Source of the DNA: JAENVU01 sp964639075
Lineage (GTDB): Bacteria; Actinomycetota; Acidimicrobiia; IMCC26256; JAENVU01
Direction: 5' to 3'
Assembly (NCBI GenBank): GCA_964639075.1
Contig: CAZXCB010000048.1
Coordinates: 1-18,007, forward strand
DNA: 18,007 bases
In this document: positions 6,278 through 13,437 of the stretch, one piece after another
How positions within the stretch are numbered: position 1 is the first letter of the stretch
How the letters are laid out: each line of letters starts with the position of its first letter
Notes under the pieces: generated by a model
The model's input: only the letters and a program-made list of their open reading frames with translations
What the model was told of the DNA's origin: nothing
Databases searched by the model: none
Position numbers and translations under genes: made by a program

Positions 6278-8176
6278 TCAGAGCATGCGGTGGTCGTCGA
6301 CGCCGATCCCGGGGCGGAAGAACTCGTAGCGGCCGCGGCCGTGCTCCTTGGCGCGGTACATCGCCGCGTCGGCGTTGCGGATGAGCGCGTCGGGGTCGTC
6401 GTTCGGGCCGGTCGCGGTCGCGATGCCGACGCTCGCCCCGACGTCGGCGGCCTGGCCCGCCACGACGATCGGCCGGGTCAGGGAGTCGAGGATCCGCTGC
6501 GCGACGTCGTGCAGCTCGCCCCGATCGACCACGTGCTGGAGCAGCACGACGAACTCGTCACCACCGAAGCGGGCGACCGTGTCGTGGGACCGGACCGCGT
6601 TGCGCAGGCGCGTCGCGGCCGTTCGCAGGAGCGCGTCACCCGCGTCGTGACCGAGGACGTCGTTGACGAGCTTGAAGCGGTCGAGGTCGACGAACATGAG
6701 CGCGACGGTCCCGGTCCGGACACCGTGGCCGAGGTCGTCCAGCGCGTTGATGAGCGCTTCGAGCAGCAGCCGCCGGTTCGGGAGTCCGGTCAGCGGATCG
6801 TGGGTCGCCTGACGCTCGAGCGCCGCCTCCGCCCGCTTGAGGTTGGTGATGTCGAGCGTGGACGCGAACGCGAGTGGGAGCTGCGGTCCGGGTGCGGCCA
6901 CGGGCACTCCCTTCCAGGCCACCCACCGTTCGTCGCTCGGCGCCGCGAGCCGCAGCTCGGCGGACGCGCTCCGACCGTCGGCCACCCGTTCGAGCGCGGC
7001 CCGGAAGCGTTCGTGGCTCTCCTCGTGGACCCGCGCGAGCATCGCGTCGAGCGAGCCGCCCTGGACCTCCTCGCCGAGCAGCCGGGAGCCCTCCGCGTTC
7101 GCGTAGGTCACGTGGAGACCTCGCTGCAGCTCGAAGATCCCGACCGGCGCGCTGTCGGCGAGCATCCGGAACCGTCGCTCGCTCTCGGCCGTGGCGGCGT
7201 GAGCCTGCTGGTTCTGGTGCACCAGGTTCACGAAGCGCGCGACGACGCCGATGGCGAGCACCGCGGAGAATGCACCGATGACGATCATGCCGTCGACGGT
7301 CGAGAGGTCGCCGACGACCGCGGCGACCGGACCCATGAGCAGCGCGACGCCGATGAGGATGGATCGGCTCGCGTGCTCGGTCGGGGGTTCGGTTCCGGTG
7401 GCCGGCTCCCGGATCGTGCGCACCGCGTACAGGCCGGCGAGCCCGAAGCATGCGATCGCCAGGAGGTGCCACGATCGGACCCACCCGGACCAGTCGTCGC
7501 CGAGATGGCGATCCGCGCTCGCGACGAGGTCACCGGCGAGCGTCAGTGCGACTGCGATCGCGAGGAAGTCGAGCGCGCGGGTCCGGCGACCGGGCGCGAG
7601 CGCGATCCACGCGAGGATCCCGACGAGGATTCCCTCCCGGACCGGCTCCGTCGCGAGCGTGATGCGCCGGGCGACCGACATCGTCGCGGTGGCGTGCAGC
7701 GGCGCGATGAGGGCCATCCACAGCACCATGGCCATCGCGGTGCCGATGACCAGCGCGTCGATCACCGCGGTCCGGCTCGCGACGTCGCTCGTGACCCGCG
7801 CGAGCACGACGACGCCGATGGTGAGGGCGACGAAGCCCGCGAATGCGAGCCACTGGGGCCACCACGGGATCGGGCTGTGGTCCAACCGGGCGAACGCGTC
7901 CACGGTGACGCCGGTCACCCACAGGGACAGGCCGGCGCCGATGCAGAGCCAGGGGTTCGTGCCGACCCGCGAGGTGCGCTGTGCACCCCACACGAGTGCG
8001 GCGACGGCGAGCGCGCCGAGCAGCCCGCCGAGGATCGCAGCGCGCTGCGTGTCCCCGACGGCGGTGGTGGCCGCGACGAGCAGTGCCGCCACCACGACGT
8101 AGGCCGTCGTGAGCAGCCGCCCGGGCGCGCGCGCCGAAACCGACGGAGGCAGGGTCGCCGTCATCTCAGCCAACAT
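6278..8176 (-). CDS. Membrane diguanylate cyclase (MASE-like TM region, PAS, GGDEF)
   Basis: About 632 residues. The N-terminal half (residues about 20-310) is a run of hydrophobic helices, for example TTAYVVVAALLVAATTAV, AILGGLLGALAVAALVWG and ALVIGTAMAMVLWMALIA, forming a multi-pass membrane sensor. A PAS domain follows (about 330-450: RRFRMLADSAPVGIFELQRG, with a PAC-like end at STLDITNLKRAEAAL). Then comes a GGDEF domain starting DPLTGLPNRR with the active-site signature RFGGDEFVVLL (GGDEF at 538-542). RSHD five residues before it is a canonical RxxD inhibitory site, so the enzyme should make c-di-GMP and be product-inhibited. No EAL domain is present. The ATG at 8176 is chosen over the in-frame ATG at 8164; neither has a strong Shine-Dalgarno sequence. 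The gene diverges from ctpE, and a methyltransferase gene follows 54 bp downstream. Confidence 0.9.
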   Translation of the reverse strand: MLAEMTATLPPSVSARAPGRLLTTAYVVVAALLVAATTAVGDTQRAAILGGLLGALAVAALVWGAQRTSRVGTNPWLCIGAGLSLWVTGVTVDAFARLDHSPIPWWPQWLAFAGFVALTIGVVVLARVTSDVASRTAVIDALVIGTAMAMVLWMALIAPLHATATMSVARRITLATEPVREGILVGILAWIALAPGRRTRALDFLAIAVALTLAGDLVASADRHLGDDWSGWVRSWHLLAIACFGLAGLYAVRTIREPATGTEPPTEHASRSILIGVALLMGPVAAVVGDLSTVDGMIVIGAFSAVLAIGVVARFVNLVHQNQQAHAATAESERRFRMLADSAPVGIFELQRGLHVTYANAEGSRLLGEEVQGGSLDAMLARVHEESHERFRAALERVADGRSASAELRLAAPSDERWVAWKGVPVAAPGPQLPLAFASTLDITNLKRAEAALERQATHDPLTGLPNRRLLLEALINALDDLGHGVRTGTVALMFVDLDRFKLVNDVLGHDAGDALLRTAATRLRNAVRSHDTVARFGGDEFVVLLQHVVDRGELHDVAQRILDSLTRPIVVAGQAADVGASVGIATATGPNDDPDALIRNADAAMYRAKEHGRGRYEFFRPGIGVDDHRML

Positions 8177-8216
8177 CGGCCGGTATCGCCCCCGCCTCAA
8201 TGGGAAACTCAGTGAT

Positions 8217-8229
8217 CCGGACATTCCGG
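8217..8229. promoter_or_regulatory. Small inverted repeat in the divergent dgc-ctpE promoter region
   Basis: CCGGA-CAT-TCCGG at 8217-8229 is a perfect 5-3-5 dyad in the 88 bp between the start codons of the diguanylate cyclase and ctpE. A TACGGT hexamer at 8251-8256 lies nine bases before the ctpE GTG and could be a -10. The position suits an operator acting on either gene, but no known regulator is recognised. Confidence 0.25.
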
Positions 8230-8264
8230 CGATCGGGCGTCGCGCGGCACTACGGTCGACAGCC

Positions 8265-10646
8265 GTGTCGGACGATGCCGCTACCCGGGTCGCGGGTCCC
8301 GACACGGCGGACCGGCCCCGCACCGGCCCGGAGGGTCTGACCGCGGCTGCGGTCGCGGAGCGGGCAGCCCGGGGCGAGGTCAACGACCTCGGTGAGCGCA
8401 CGAGCCGGACGTTCGTCGAGATCGTCCGGGCGAACGTCCTCACCCGGTTCAACGCCATCCTCGGGACGATGCTCGTCCTGATCCTGGTGTTCGGATCGCC
8501 CGCCGATGGCCTGTTCGGGATCGTGATCGTCATCAACTCGATGATCGGCATCACCCAGGAGCTGCTCGCGAAGCGCAAGCTCGACCAGCTCGCGGTGCTC
8601 AGCGCGCCCATCGCCCGCGCGGTGCGCGACGGGGAGGTGGTCGAGATCGACGTCGCGACGGTGGTGCTCGACGACCTGCTCGAGCTCCGCACGGGCGACC
8701 AGATCCCGACCGACGGCGTCGTCACCGTGTCGAGCGGCCTCGAGCTCGACGAGTCGCTCCTGACCGGCGAGGCCGACGCCATCACGAAGCAGCCGGGCGA
8801 CCGTGCGTTGTCGGGGAGCTTCGTGGTCGCCGGTGCCGGGCGGATGCAGGCGACCGCGGTCGGTCCCAACTCCTACGCGCGGCGCCTCGCGCAGGAGGCG
8901 CGCCGGTTCACGGTCACGCGGTCGGAGCTCGTCGACGGGGTCAACCTCATCCTCCGCTACGTCACCTGGCTCATCCTCGTGGTCGCGCCGATCCTGTTCT
9001 GGCGTGAGCTCGAGGACGGTGACGTCCCGAGTGCGATCACGGGTGCGGTCGCGGGCGTGGTGGGCATGGTGCCCGAAGGCCTCGTGCTGCTCACGTCGGT
9101 GGCGTTCGGCGTCGCGACGATCATCCTGGCGCGACGCAAGGTGCTCGTGCAGGAGCTGCCCGCGGTGGAAGGGCTCGCGCGCGTCGACGTCGTGTGCCTC
9201 GACAAGACCGGCACGCTGACCGAGGGCTCGATCGTCTTCGACCGTGTCCAGCCGCTCGGCGCGCACACGGAGGAGGAGGCGATCACTGCGCTCGGCGCGC
9301 TGGCCGCCGACGAGAACCGCAACGGGACCCTCGACGCGCTCGCCGCGGCGCTCGCCGACCCGGGCTGGTCGCGACGTGACGCGGTGCCGTTCTCGTCCGC
9401 GCGCAAGTGGAGTGCGGCCTCGTTCGCCGAACAGGGGAGCTGGATCATCGGCGCGCCCGAGATGGTGTGGGCCGACGCGCAGAGCCCGGTCCGGCAGGCG
9501 GCCGACGAGCTCGCCGCGACGGGGAGCCGCACGCTGCTGCTCGCACGGACGGAAGCTCCGCTCGCCGGCGAGACGCTCCCGGCCGGTCTCGACGCGGTGG
9601 CCCTGGTGCTCTTCGCGGAGCAGGTGCGGCCCGACGCGGCCGAGACGCTCGAGTTCTTCCGCCGCCAGGGCGTCGCGCTCAAGGTGATCTCGGGCGACAA
9701 CCCGCGCACCGTGGGAGCGGTGGCGCGGCGCGTCGGCCTCGACGCGGGCGAGCCGTTCGACGCCCGGCAGCTCCCGGAGGACGAGTCGGAGCTGGCCGAC
9801 GTGCTCGAGACGCACTCGGTGTTCGGCCGGGTCACCCCTCAGCAGAAGCGGGCGATGGTCAAGGCACTCCAGTCACGTGATCACGTGGTGGCGATGACGG
9901 GCGANNNNNNNNNNGCCCTCGCGTTGACGGACGCCGACATCGGCGTCGCGAGGGGATCCGGCGCCGCCGCCACCCGATCGGTCGCCCAGCTCGTGCTGCT
10001 CGAAGGCAAGTTCGCCACGCTGCCGGGCGTCGTCGCCGAGGGCCGGCGTGTGACCGCGAACATCGAGCGGTCGTCGAACCTGTTCATCACCAAGACGGTG
10101 TACGCGGCGCTGTTCTCGATCGCGACGGTGCTCACGGCGTGGCCGTACCCGTTCCTTCCCCGACACTTCACGGTCATCAGCTGGTTCACGATCGGCACGC
10201 CCGGGTTCTTCCTCGCGCTCGGTCCGAACACCCGCCGCTACGTGCCGGGCTTCGTGGGTCGGGTCCTGCGCTTCGCCATCCCCGCCGGCTCGATCGCCGC
10301 GCTGTTCGTCTACCTGGCGTACGCGTTGGCGCGTCACGACGACGTGGCGAGCCGGGAGGCGCGCACGCTCGCGTTCATGGTGTTGCTCGTGCTCGCGCTG
10401 TACGTGCTGGTGATCCTCGCCCGACCGTTCACGCCCTACCGCGCCGCGCTCGTGCTCGCGATGATCACCGGCGCGACGACCGTCCTGCTGATCCCGTCGC
10501 TGCGTCACGCCTTCCGGCTCGGGTTCCCGAGCTCGGAGCTGCTGGCGCTCGGTCTGGTCTGCGCGATCGCGGGCTGCGTCTCCATCGAGCTCGCGACACG
10601 CCGCATCCGTGCGGTGGCGAACGCGGCCGAGGAGCCCGGGTTCTGA
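8265..10646 (+). CDS. ctpE: CtpE-type P-type Ca2+ ATPase (contains an assembly gap)
   Basis: About 793 residues, the length of M. tuberculosis CtpE, which it resembles along its whole length (VRANVLTRFNAILG, then GITQELLAKRKLDQLAVL and VKVISGDN near residue 480). The actuator motif TGE is at 167-169 (LLTGEAD). The transmembrane helix 4 signature PEGL is at 270-273, as in Ca2+ pumps. The phosphorylation motif DKTGT starts at D313, and GAPE is visible in the nucleotide-binding domain. Several C-terminal helices follow. CtpE is known as a Ca2+ uptake ATPase of the cytoplasmic membrane; the substrate is inferred by orthology. The hinge motif GDGVND falls in the ten-N gap at 9905-9914. The GTG at 8265 gives the family length; longer readings start inside the divergent gene. 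The gene ends 27 bp before the convergent cupredoxin gene. Confidence 0.9.
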   Translation: MSDDAATRVAGPDTADRPRTGPEGLTAAAVAERAARGEVNDLGERTSRTFVEIVRANVLTRFNAILGTMLVLILVFGSPADGLFGIVIVINSMIGITQELLAKRKLDQLAVLSAPIARAVRDGEVVEIDVATVVLDDLLELRTGDQIPTDGVVTVSSGLELDESLLTGEADAITKQPGDRALSGSFVVAGAGRMQATAVGPNSYARRLAQEARRFTVTRSELVDGVNLILRYVTWLILVVAPILFWRELEDGDVPSAITGAVAGVVGMVPEGLVLLTSVAFGVATIILARRKVLVQELPAVEGLARVDVVCLDKTGTLTEGSIVFDRVQPLGAHTEEEAITALGALAADENRNGTLDALAAALADPGWSRRDAVPFSSARKWSAASFAEQGSWIIGAPEMVWADAQSPVRQAADELAATGSRTLLLARTEAPLAGETLPAGLDAVALVLFAEQVRPDAAETLEFFRRQGVALKVISGDNPRTVGAVARRVGLDAGEPFDARQLPEDESELADVLETHSVFGRVTPQQKRAMVKALQSRDHVVAMTGXXXXALALTDADIGVARGSGAAATRSVAQLVLLEGKFATLPGVVAEGRRVTANIERSSNLFITKTVYAALFSIATVLTAWPYPFLPRHFTVISWFTIGTPGFFLALGPNTRRYVPGFVGRVLRFAIPAGSIAALFVYLAYALARHDDVASREARTLAFMVLLVLALYVLVILARPFTPYRAALVLAMITGATTVLLIPSLRHAFRLGFPSSELLALGLVCAIAGCVSIELATRRIRAVANAAEEPGF
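9905..9914. other. Assembly gap (10 N) at the GDGVND hinge of ctpE
   Basis: The protein reads MTGD before and ALALTDADIGV after the Ns. P-type ATPases of this family have MTGDGVND there, which needs four residues between D and A where ten Ns leave room for only three. The true missing length is therefore most likely 13 bases, which keeps the frame. Confidence 0.85.
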
Positions 10647-10677
10647 GCGGGCGCCGGGTGTCGAACGCCGCGCTCAG
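10643..10677. terminator. Bidirectional terminator-like hairpin spanning both stop codons
   Basis: The arms 10643-10653 and 10666-10677 form eleven base pairs with a single bulged G (10670) around a 12-base loop. The stop codon of ctpE (10644-10646) pairs with the stop codon of the convergent cupredoxin gene (10674-10676). The structure is GC-rich on both strands and has no T tract. Placement exactly between convergent genes supports a shared terminator. Confidence 0.5.
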
Positions 10678-11141
10678 TCGACCACGTGGATCGTGACGCG
10701 CCCCGACGGGTGGATCGAGCAGAAGCCGGTGATGTAGCCGGGCGACGTGAACGTCTGCGAGAGCGTCGAGTTCCGGTCGACGGTGTACGGGCCGACCTCC
10801 GCGGGTCGGACGTCGTCGTTGTGGATCACGATCTGGTCGCCGACGCGGACGTCGAGACGCGCCGGGAACACGTAGAGCTTCTCGCCGCGTTCGATGCGCG
10901 CACCGGTGCCGTTCGGCACCGTGTACTCCCAGGTCTTCGGCTCGCGGGTGCCGCCACCGCGCGTCGCCACCGCGACGAGCCCGACCGCGCCGAGCACGAA
11001 CACGACCGCGGCGAGGACGAACCAGATCGGTCGGACTCCGCTCGGCGCGGGCTTCGCCGGTTCCGGGCCGGTCGTCCCGACGGCACCGCGGCTCGGTGCG
11101 GTGCCGTCGGGGGTCTCGGCGTTCATCCCGGTGGTGGTCAC
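10674..11141 (-). CDS. Membrane-anchored cupredoxin-like protein with incomplete type 1 copper site
   Basis: The 155-residue protein has a proline/glycine-rich cytoplasmic start, one transmembrane helix (about residues 39-60: IWFVLAAVVFVLGAVGLVAVA) and an exported cupredoxin-like domain (about 88-155). The domain shows VRVGDQIVIHNDD, then VGPYTVDRNSTLSQTF and PGYITGFCSIHPSGRVTIHV. C141 and H144 match the Cys and second His of a type 1 copper site (CSxH). The first His ligand, usually just before VGP, is replaced by Ala (RPAEVGP), and the axial Met position is Val. H107 in IHNDD might substitute. Copper binding is therefore uncertain. I keep the GTG at 11141, which has GGGAG nine bases upstream; an ATG at 11126 is possible. 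It starts 22 bp after the multicopper oxidase gene and is probably its operon partner. Confidence 0.8.
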   Translation of the reverse strand: MTTTGMNAETPDGTAPSRGAVGTTGPEPAKPAPSGVRPIWFVLAAVVFVLGAVGLVAVATRGGGTREPKTWEYTVPNGTGARIERGEKLYVFPARLDVRVGDQIVIHNDDVRPAEVGPYTVDRNSTLSQTFTSPGYITGFCSIHPSGRVTIHVVD

Positions 11142-11163
11142 GTCGGTGACTCCCGTGCTGGCG

Positions 11164-12690
11164 TCAGCCGGGCAGGACGATGAAGGTCGTCGTCATCCCG
11201 ATGAAGCCATTGTTGCTCTCGGCGTGGGCGATGATGTGACAGTGGAACGCCCAGACGCCGAGTGGGGCGAACGCGGTCTGGTTGAGATTGTCGAGCTGTG
11301 ACGCATCGGGCTTGACCAACACCGTGTAGCGCTCGCCCGGAGCCACGAGGACCACGTCGGCCGTGTACGGCGCCGGCAGCGGCGTCCCGTCCTTCGCGAT
11401 CACGAGCTGTGTGATGCCGTGGAGGTGCATCGGGTGCACCGTCTCGCCCTCGTTCATGTACTCGATCTGGATCCACTTGCCCGCGGGCGTGACCAGCGGC
11501 GAGGTGCCGGGGAACGCCTTGCCGTTCAGGGCGAGGCCGATCGAGCCGGCGTCGTTCAGCATCATCACGTAGGGAGCGTCGGCGGCCGGGAACTGCGCCG
11601 ACTTCGGGTACTGGTCCGCCACGCTCGCCTGGATCGGCATCGAGCCGACGATCAACGCGCCCGCCATGCCGTCCGCGATCTGGTGCTCGGCGTGGTAGTG
11701 CGAGTGGTACATGCCGACCTGCGGACGGTTCGTCGCGGTGAAGCTGTAGGTGTAGGTCTCCTTCGGCTTGACCGGGTCCATGGTCACGAACGGCACGCCG
11801 TCCATCCCGACGGGGGTGTCGATGCCGTGGAAGTGGGTGGAGGTCGACCGGGGCAGCTCGTTCTTGATCTCGAACGCGACCTTGTCGCCGGGGTTCACCA
11901 TCATCGTCGGGCCGGGCACCATGCCGTTGTAGGTGTACGCGCTCACCTTGTTGCCCGGAGAGACCTCCCACTGCACGACCTTGTTGGTGAGCTTGAACAG
12001 CTTCGTGCCGTCGGGCTGCACCTCGGGCTGGAGCACCGGTGGGCCGAGGAGCGGGTTGCCACCCATGGCCTTGTACTCGGGGCCGTAGCTGGTGTTCGCG
12101 TCGTAGAGGGCCGGGTCGATCTGGCCCGTGGCCTTGAAGTTCTCGACGATCTTGGTCAGCTGACCGGCGTAGGTCGTGACGACCGCGCCCTGGGTCTTGT
12201 TGTTCTCGTCGTCGTTGGCGAGCAGGTCCTTCGCGCTCGCGCCCGCGGTGCCGGACTGGTTCGCGGTCTGGACCGCGCCACCGCTGCCGATGACGAGCGT
12301 GCCCTTCATGCCGGCAGCCTCGTGACCCGGGATCGAGCAGACGATGGTGTACTGCCCGTTCTTCAGGCCGTCGAGGGAGATCGTCTCGGATTGGCCGGCA
12401 CTCAGGCTCTTGGTCGCCTTGTCCGTGCCCTGGATCGTCAGGTTGTGCGCCACCGAGCCGTTGTTCGTGACCACGAGCGATCCGCCCGGCGAGACCGTGA
12501 GCGAGCTCGGTGTGATCTTGAACTCCGACAAGCCGACCTGGGTACCCCCGCTGGTTCCGGACGCCGAGTCCGACCCGCTGTTGTCGGCGGCGACGAACAT
12601 CGCCGCGAAGGCGAAGATGACCGCCAACAGCGCGAAGATCGCCGCGGCGACGCCGAATGCTTCCTTGTCGCTCTTCCTGAAGAGGCCCAC
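11164..12690 (-). CDS. Membrane-anchored plastocyanin-like / two-domain multicopper oxidase fusion
   Basis: The 508-residue protein has an N-terminal membrane anchor (residues about 13-35, FGVAAAIFALLAVIFAFAAM) and a Ser/Gly/Thr linker. A complete plastocyanin-like domain follows with type 1 ligands H82 (VAHNL), C118 (YTIVCSIPGHE), H123 and M128. Then come two cupredoxin domains of a small laccase-like multicopper oxidase. The four copper motifs are HFHG (286-289), HSHYH (329-333), HPMHLHG (419-425) and HCHIIAH (483-489), so the type 2/3 cluster and a second-domain type 1 site are present. The NGF at 494-496 has Phe where many relatives have Met. The extra N-terminal copper domain could pass electrons to the oxidase core, which would reduce O2; the substrate is unknown. 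It is not NirK-like, since the type 1 cysteine is in the second oxidase domain. The GTG start at 12690 has GGAGGG five bases upstream. The cupredoxin gene follows after 22 bp. Confidence 0.9.
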   Translation of the reverse strand: MGLFRKSDKEAFGVAAAIFALLAVIFAFAAMFVAADNSGSDSASGTSGGTQVGLSEFKITPSSLTVSPGGSLVVTNNGSVAHNLTIQGTDKATKSLSAGQSETISLDGLKNGQYTIVCSIPGHEAAGMKGTLVIGSGGAVQTANQSGTAGASAKDLLANDDENNKTQGAVVTTYAGQLTKIVENFKATGQIDPALYDANTSYGPEYKAMGGNPLLGPPVLQPEVQPDGTKLFKLTNKVVQWEVSPGNKVSAYTYNGMVPGPTMMVNPGDKVAFEIKNELPRSTSTHFHGIDTPVGMDGVPFVTMDPVKPKETYTYSFTATNRPQVGMYHSHYHAEHQIADGMAGALIVGSMPIQASVADQYPKSAQFPAADAPYVMMLNDAGSIGLALNGKAFPGTSPLVTPAGKWIQIEYMNEGETVHPMHLHGITQLVIAKDGTPLPAPYTADVVLVAPGERYTVLVKPDASQLDNLNQTAFAPLGVWAFHCHIIAHAESNNGFIGMTTTFIVLPG

Positions 12691-12746
12691 GTTCCCTCCG
12701 AGCCCTCGGGTCGCGCGCCGCCGCCGAAGCTCACCATGGCGTCGGG

Positions 12747-12759
12747 CACAACGGTTGTG
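12747..12759. promoter_or_regulatory. Inverted repeat upstream of the multicopper oxidase gene
   Basis: CACAAC-G-GTTGTG is a perfect 6-1-6 dyad centred 63 bp upstream of the oxidase GTG, in the 173 bp between that start codon and the hairpin at 12864-12891. No clear -10/-35 pair was found around it. It could be an operator; it does not look like the known CsoR or CopY sites. Confidence 0.25.
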
Positions 12760-12863
12760 TCGGTCCGGGTCATCGAAGCACGCCGGGCACGGACCCGCGC
12801 AGTGCCGAAAGTCCCGCTCCCCGAGTGGCTCCGGTCACCACCTACGGCAACGGGGCGGACGCG

Positions 12864-12891
12864 ACGAGGCGCCCCCGGAGGGGCGCCTCGT
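12864..12891 (-). terminator. Strong hairpin terminator after the secreted repeat-protein gene
   Basis: The arms 12864-12875 and 12880-12891 form a perfect 12-bp, almost all G/C stem with a four-base loop (CGGA on the plus strand). It begins 26 bases after the stop codon of the minus-strand repeat-protein gene and precedes the multicopper oxidase transcription unit. It lacks a T tract, as is common in GC-rich actinobacteria. It probably separates the two minus-strand units. Confidence 0.65.
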
Positions 12892-12917
12892 GCGGGCTCT
12901 CGCCGATCGGCTCCGGG

Positions 12918-13346
12918 TCAGCTCTGCGCCCCGTCCCCGGCCGGACGCTGGATGCCGCACGCCTCGGCGGCGGCCTTCAGCGCCTGGACCTTCTCGGGGG
13001 TGAGGGGCCGGACCGGCCGGGTGACGCCGTGCTCGCTCAGGCACTGCTTCTGCTCGTCGGTCAGGTTGGGCCGGTGGCGGTTCGGGAGCTTGATGTCACA
13101 CGCCTCGGCGGCGGCCTTCAGCGCCTCGATCTTCTCGGGGGTGAGGGGCCGGACCGGCCGGGTGATGCCCTGGTCGCTCAGGCACTGCTTCTGCTCGTCG
13201 GTCAGGTGGACCCGGTGGCGGGCGCCGGAGTCCGCGGAGTCGCTCTCGGCCGCGCCCGCCGGGGCGGCGAGGGCGAACGACGAGACGCCGAGGACGAGGA
13301 CGCCGAGGGTGCTGCCGGCGAGTCGGCGGAGGGAGTGGGTGCGCAT
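12918..13346 (-). CDS. Small secreted protein with two near-identical cysteine-containing repeats
   Basis: The 142-residue protein begins with a typical Sec signal peptide (MRTHSLRRLAGS, a hydrophobic stretch LGVLVLGVSSFALA, and a probable cleavage site at APAGAA). The mature protein has two tandem repeats of 47-residue period. Each contains LTDEQKQCLS, TRPVRPLTPEK and ALKAAAEAC, giving a C-x27-C pair per repeat, which could form one disulfide in each helical hairpin. The two DNA copies differ in only 5 of 109 positions, which indicates recent duplication or strong homogenisation. Similar short secreted proteins of unknown function occur in actinobacteria; I do not recognise a named family. 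The ATG at 13346 has a good ribosome binding site (CAGGAG). It is divergent from the gene at 13632 and is followed by a strong hairpin at 12864. Confidence 0.8.
   Translation of the reverse strand: MRTHSLRRLAGSTLGVLVLGVSSFALAAPAGAAESDSADSGARHRVHLTDEQKQCLSDQGITRPVRPLTPEKIEALKAAAEACDIKLPNRHRPNLTDEQKQCLSEHGVTRPVRPLTPEKVQALKAAAEACGIQRPAGDGAQS
12958..13066 (-). repeat. Tandem repeat copy 2 within the secreted-protein gene
   Basis: This is the downstream (C-terminal) 109-bp copy of a direct repeat with a 141-bp period. It differs from the copy at 13099-13207 in five positions, clustered in two small patches. Confidence 0.9.
13099..13207 (-). repeat. Tandem repeat copy 1 within the secreted-protein gene
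   Basis: This is the upstream (N-terminal) 109-bp copy of the same direct repeat. The low number of differences, some of them changing amino acids (I/V, E/Q, D/E, Q/H), points to a recent duplication within the gene. Confidence 0.9.
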
Positions 13347-13393
13347 GGTGCTGGCTCCTGGTGGAGGGGTGGGGACCTCCGTACTGTCGCCCC

Positions 13394-13437
13394 CCGGTAT
13401 GGGGCCGCCGTCAGCGAAGTGTGAGGGCTCCGTGAAG
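13394..13437 (-). promoter_or_regulatory. Four 11-bp-spaced TCAC-like direct repeats upstream of the secreted-protein gene
   Basis: Read on the minus strand, units of exactly 11 bases begin cTTCACg, cCTCACa, gCTGACg and cCCATAC. The core TCAC sits at the same place in the first two units and in degenerate form in the others. Actinobacterial PHO boxes bound by PhoP are built of 11-bp units with a TTCAC core. The likeness is suggestive only. Confidence 0.2.

Noticed and set aside
5489..8215. Plus-strand open frame of about 900 codons opposite the methyltransferase and diguanylate cyclase
   Set aside because: The translation is a low-complexity mix of Arg, Asp, Glu and Gly. The opposite strand has clear methyltransferase and GGDEF motifs, so this is a shadow.
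12438..12773. Minus-strand small frame starting MTRTDTTVVPDAMVSFGG that overlaps the start of the multicopper oxidase
   Set aside because: It overlaps the well-supported oxidase reading frame, has no domain, and has a weaker translation start than the GTG with GGAGGG at 12690.
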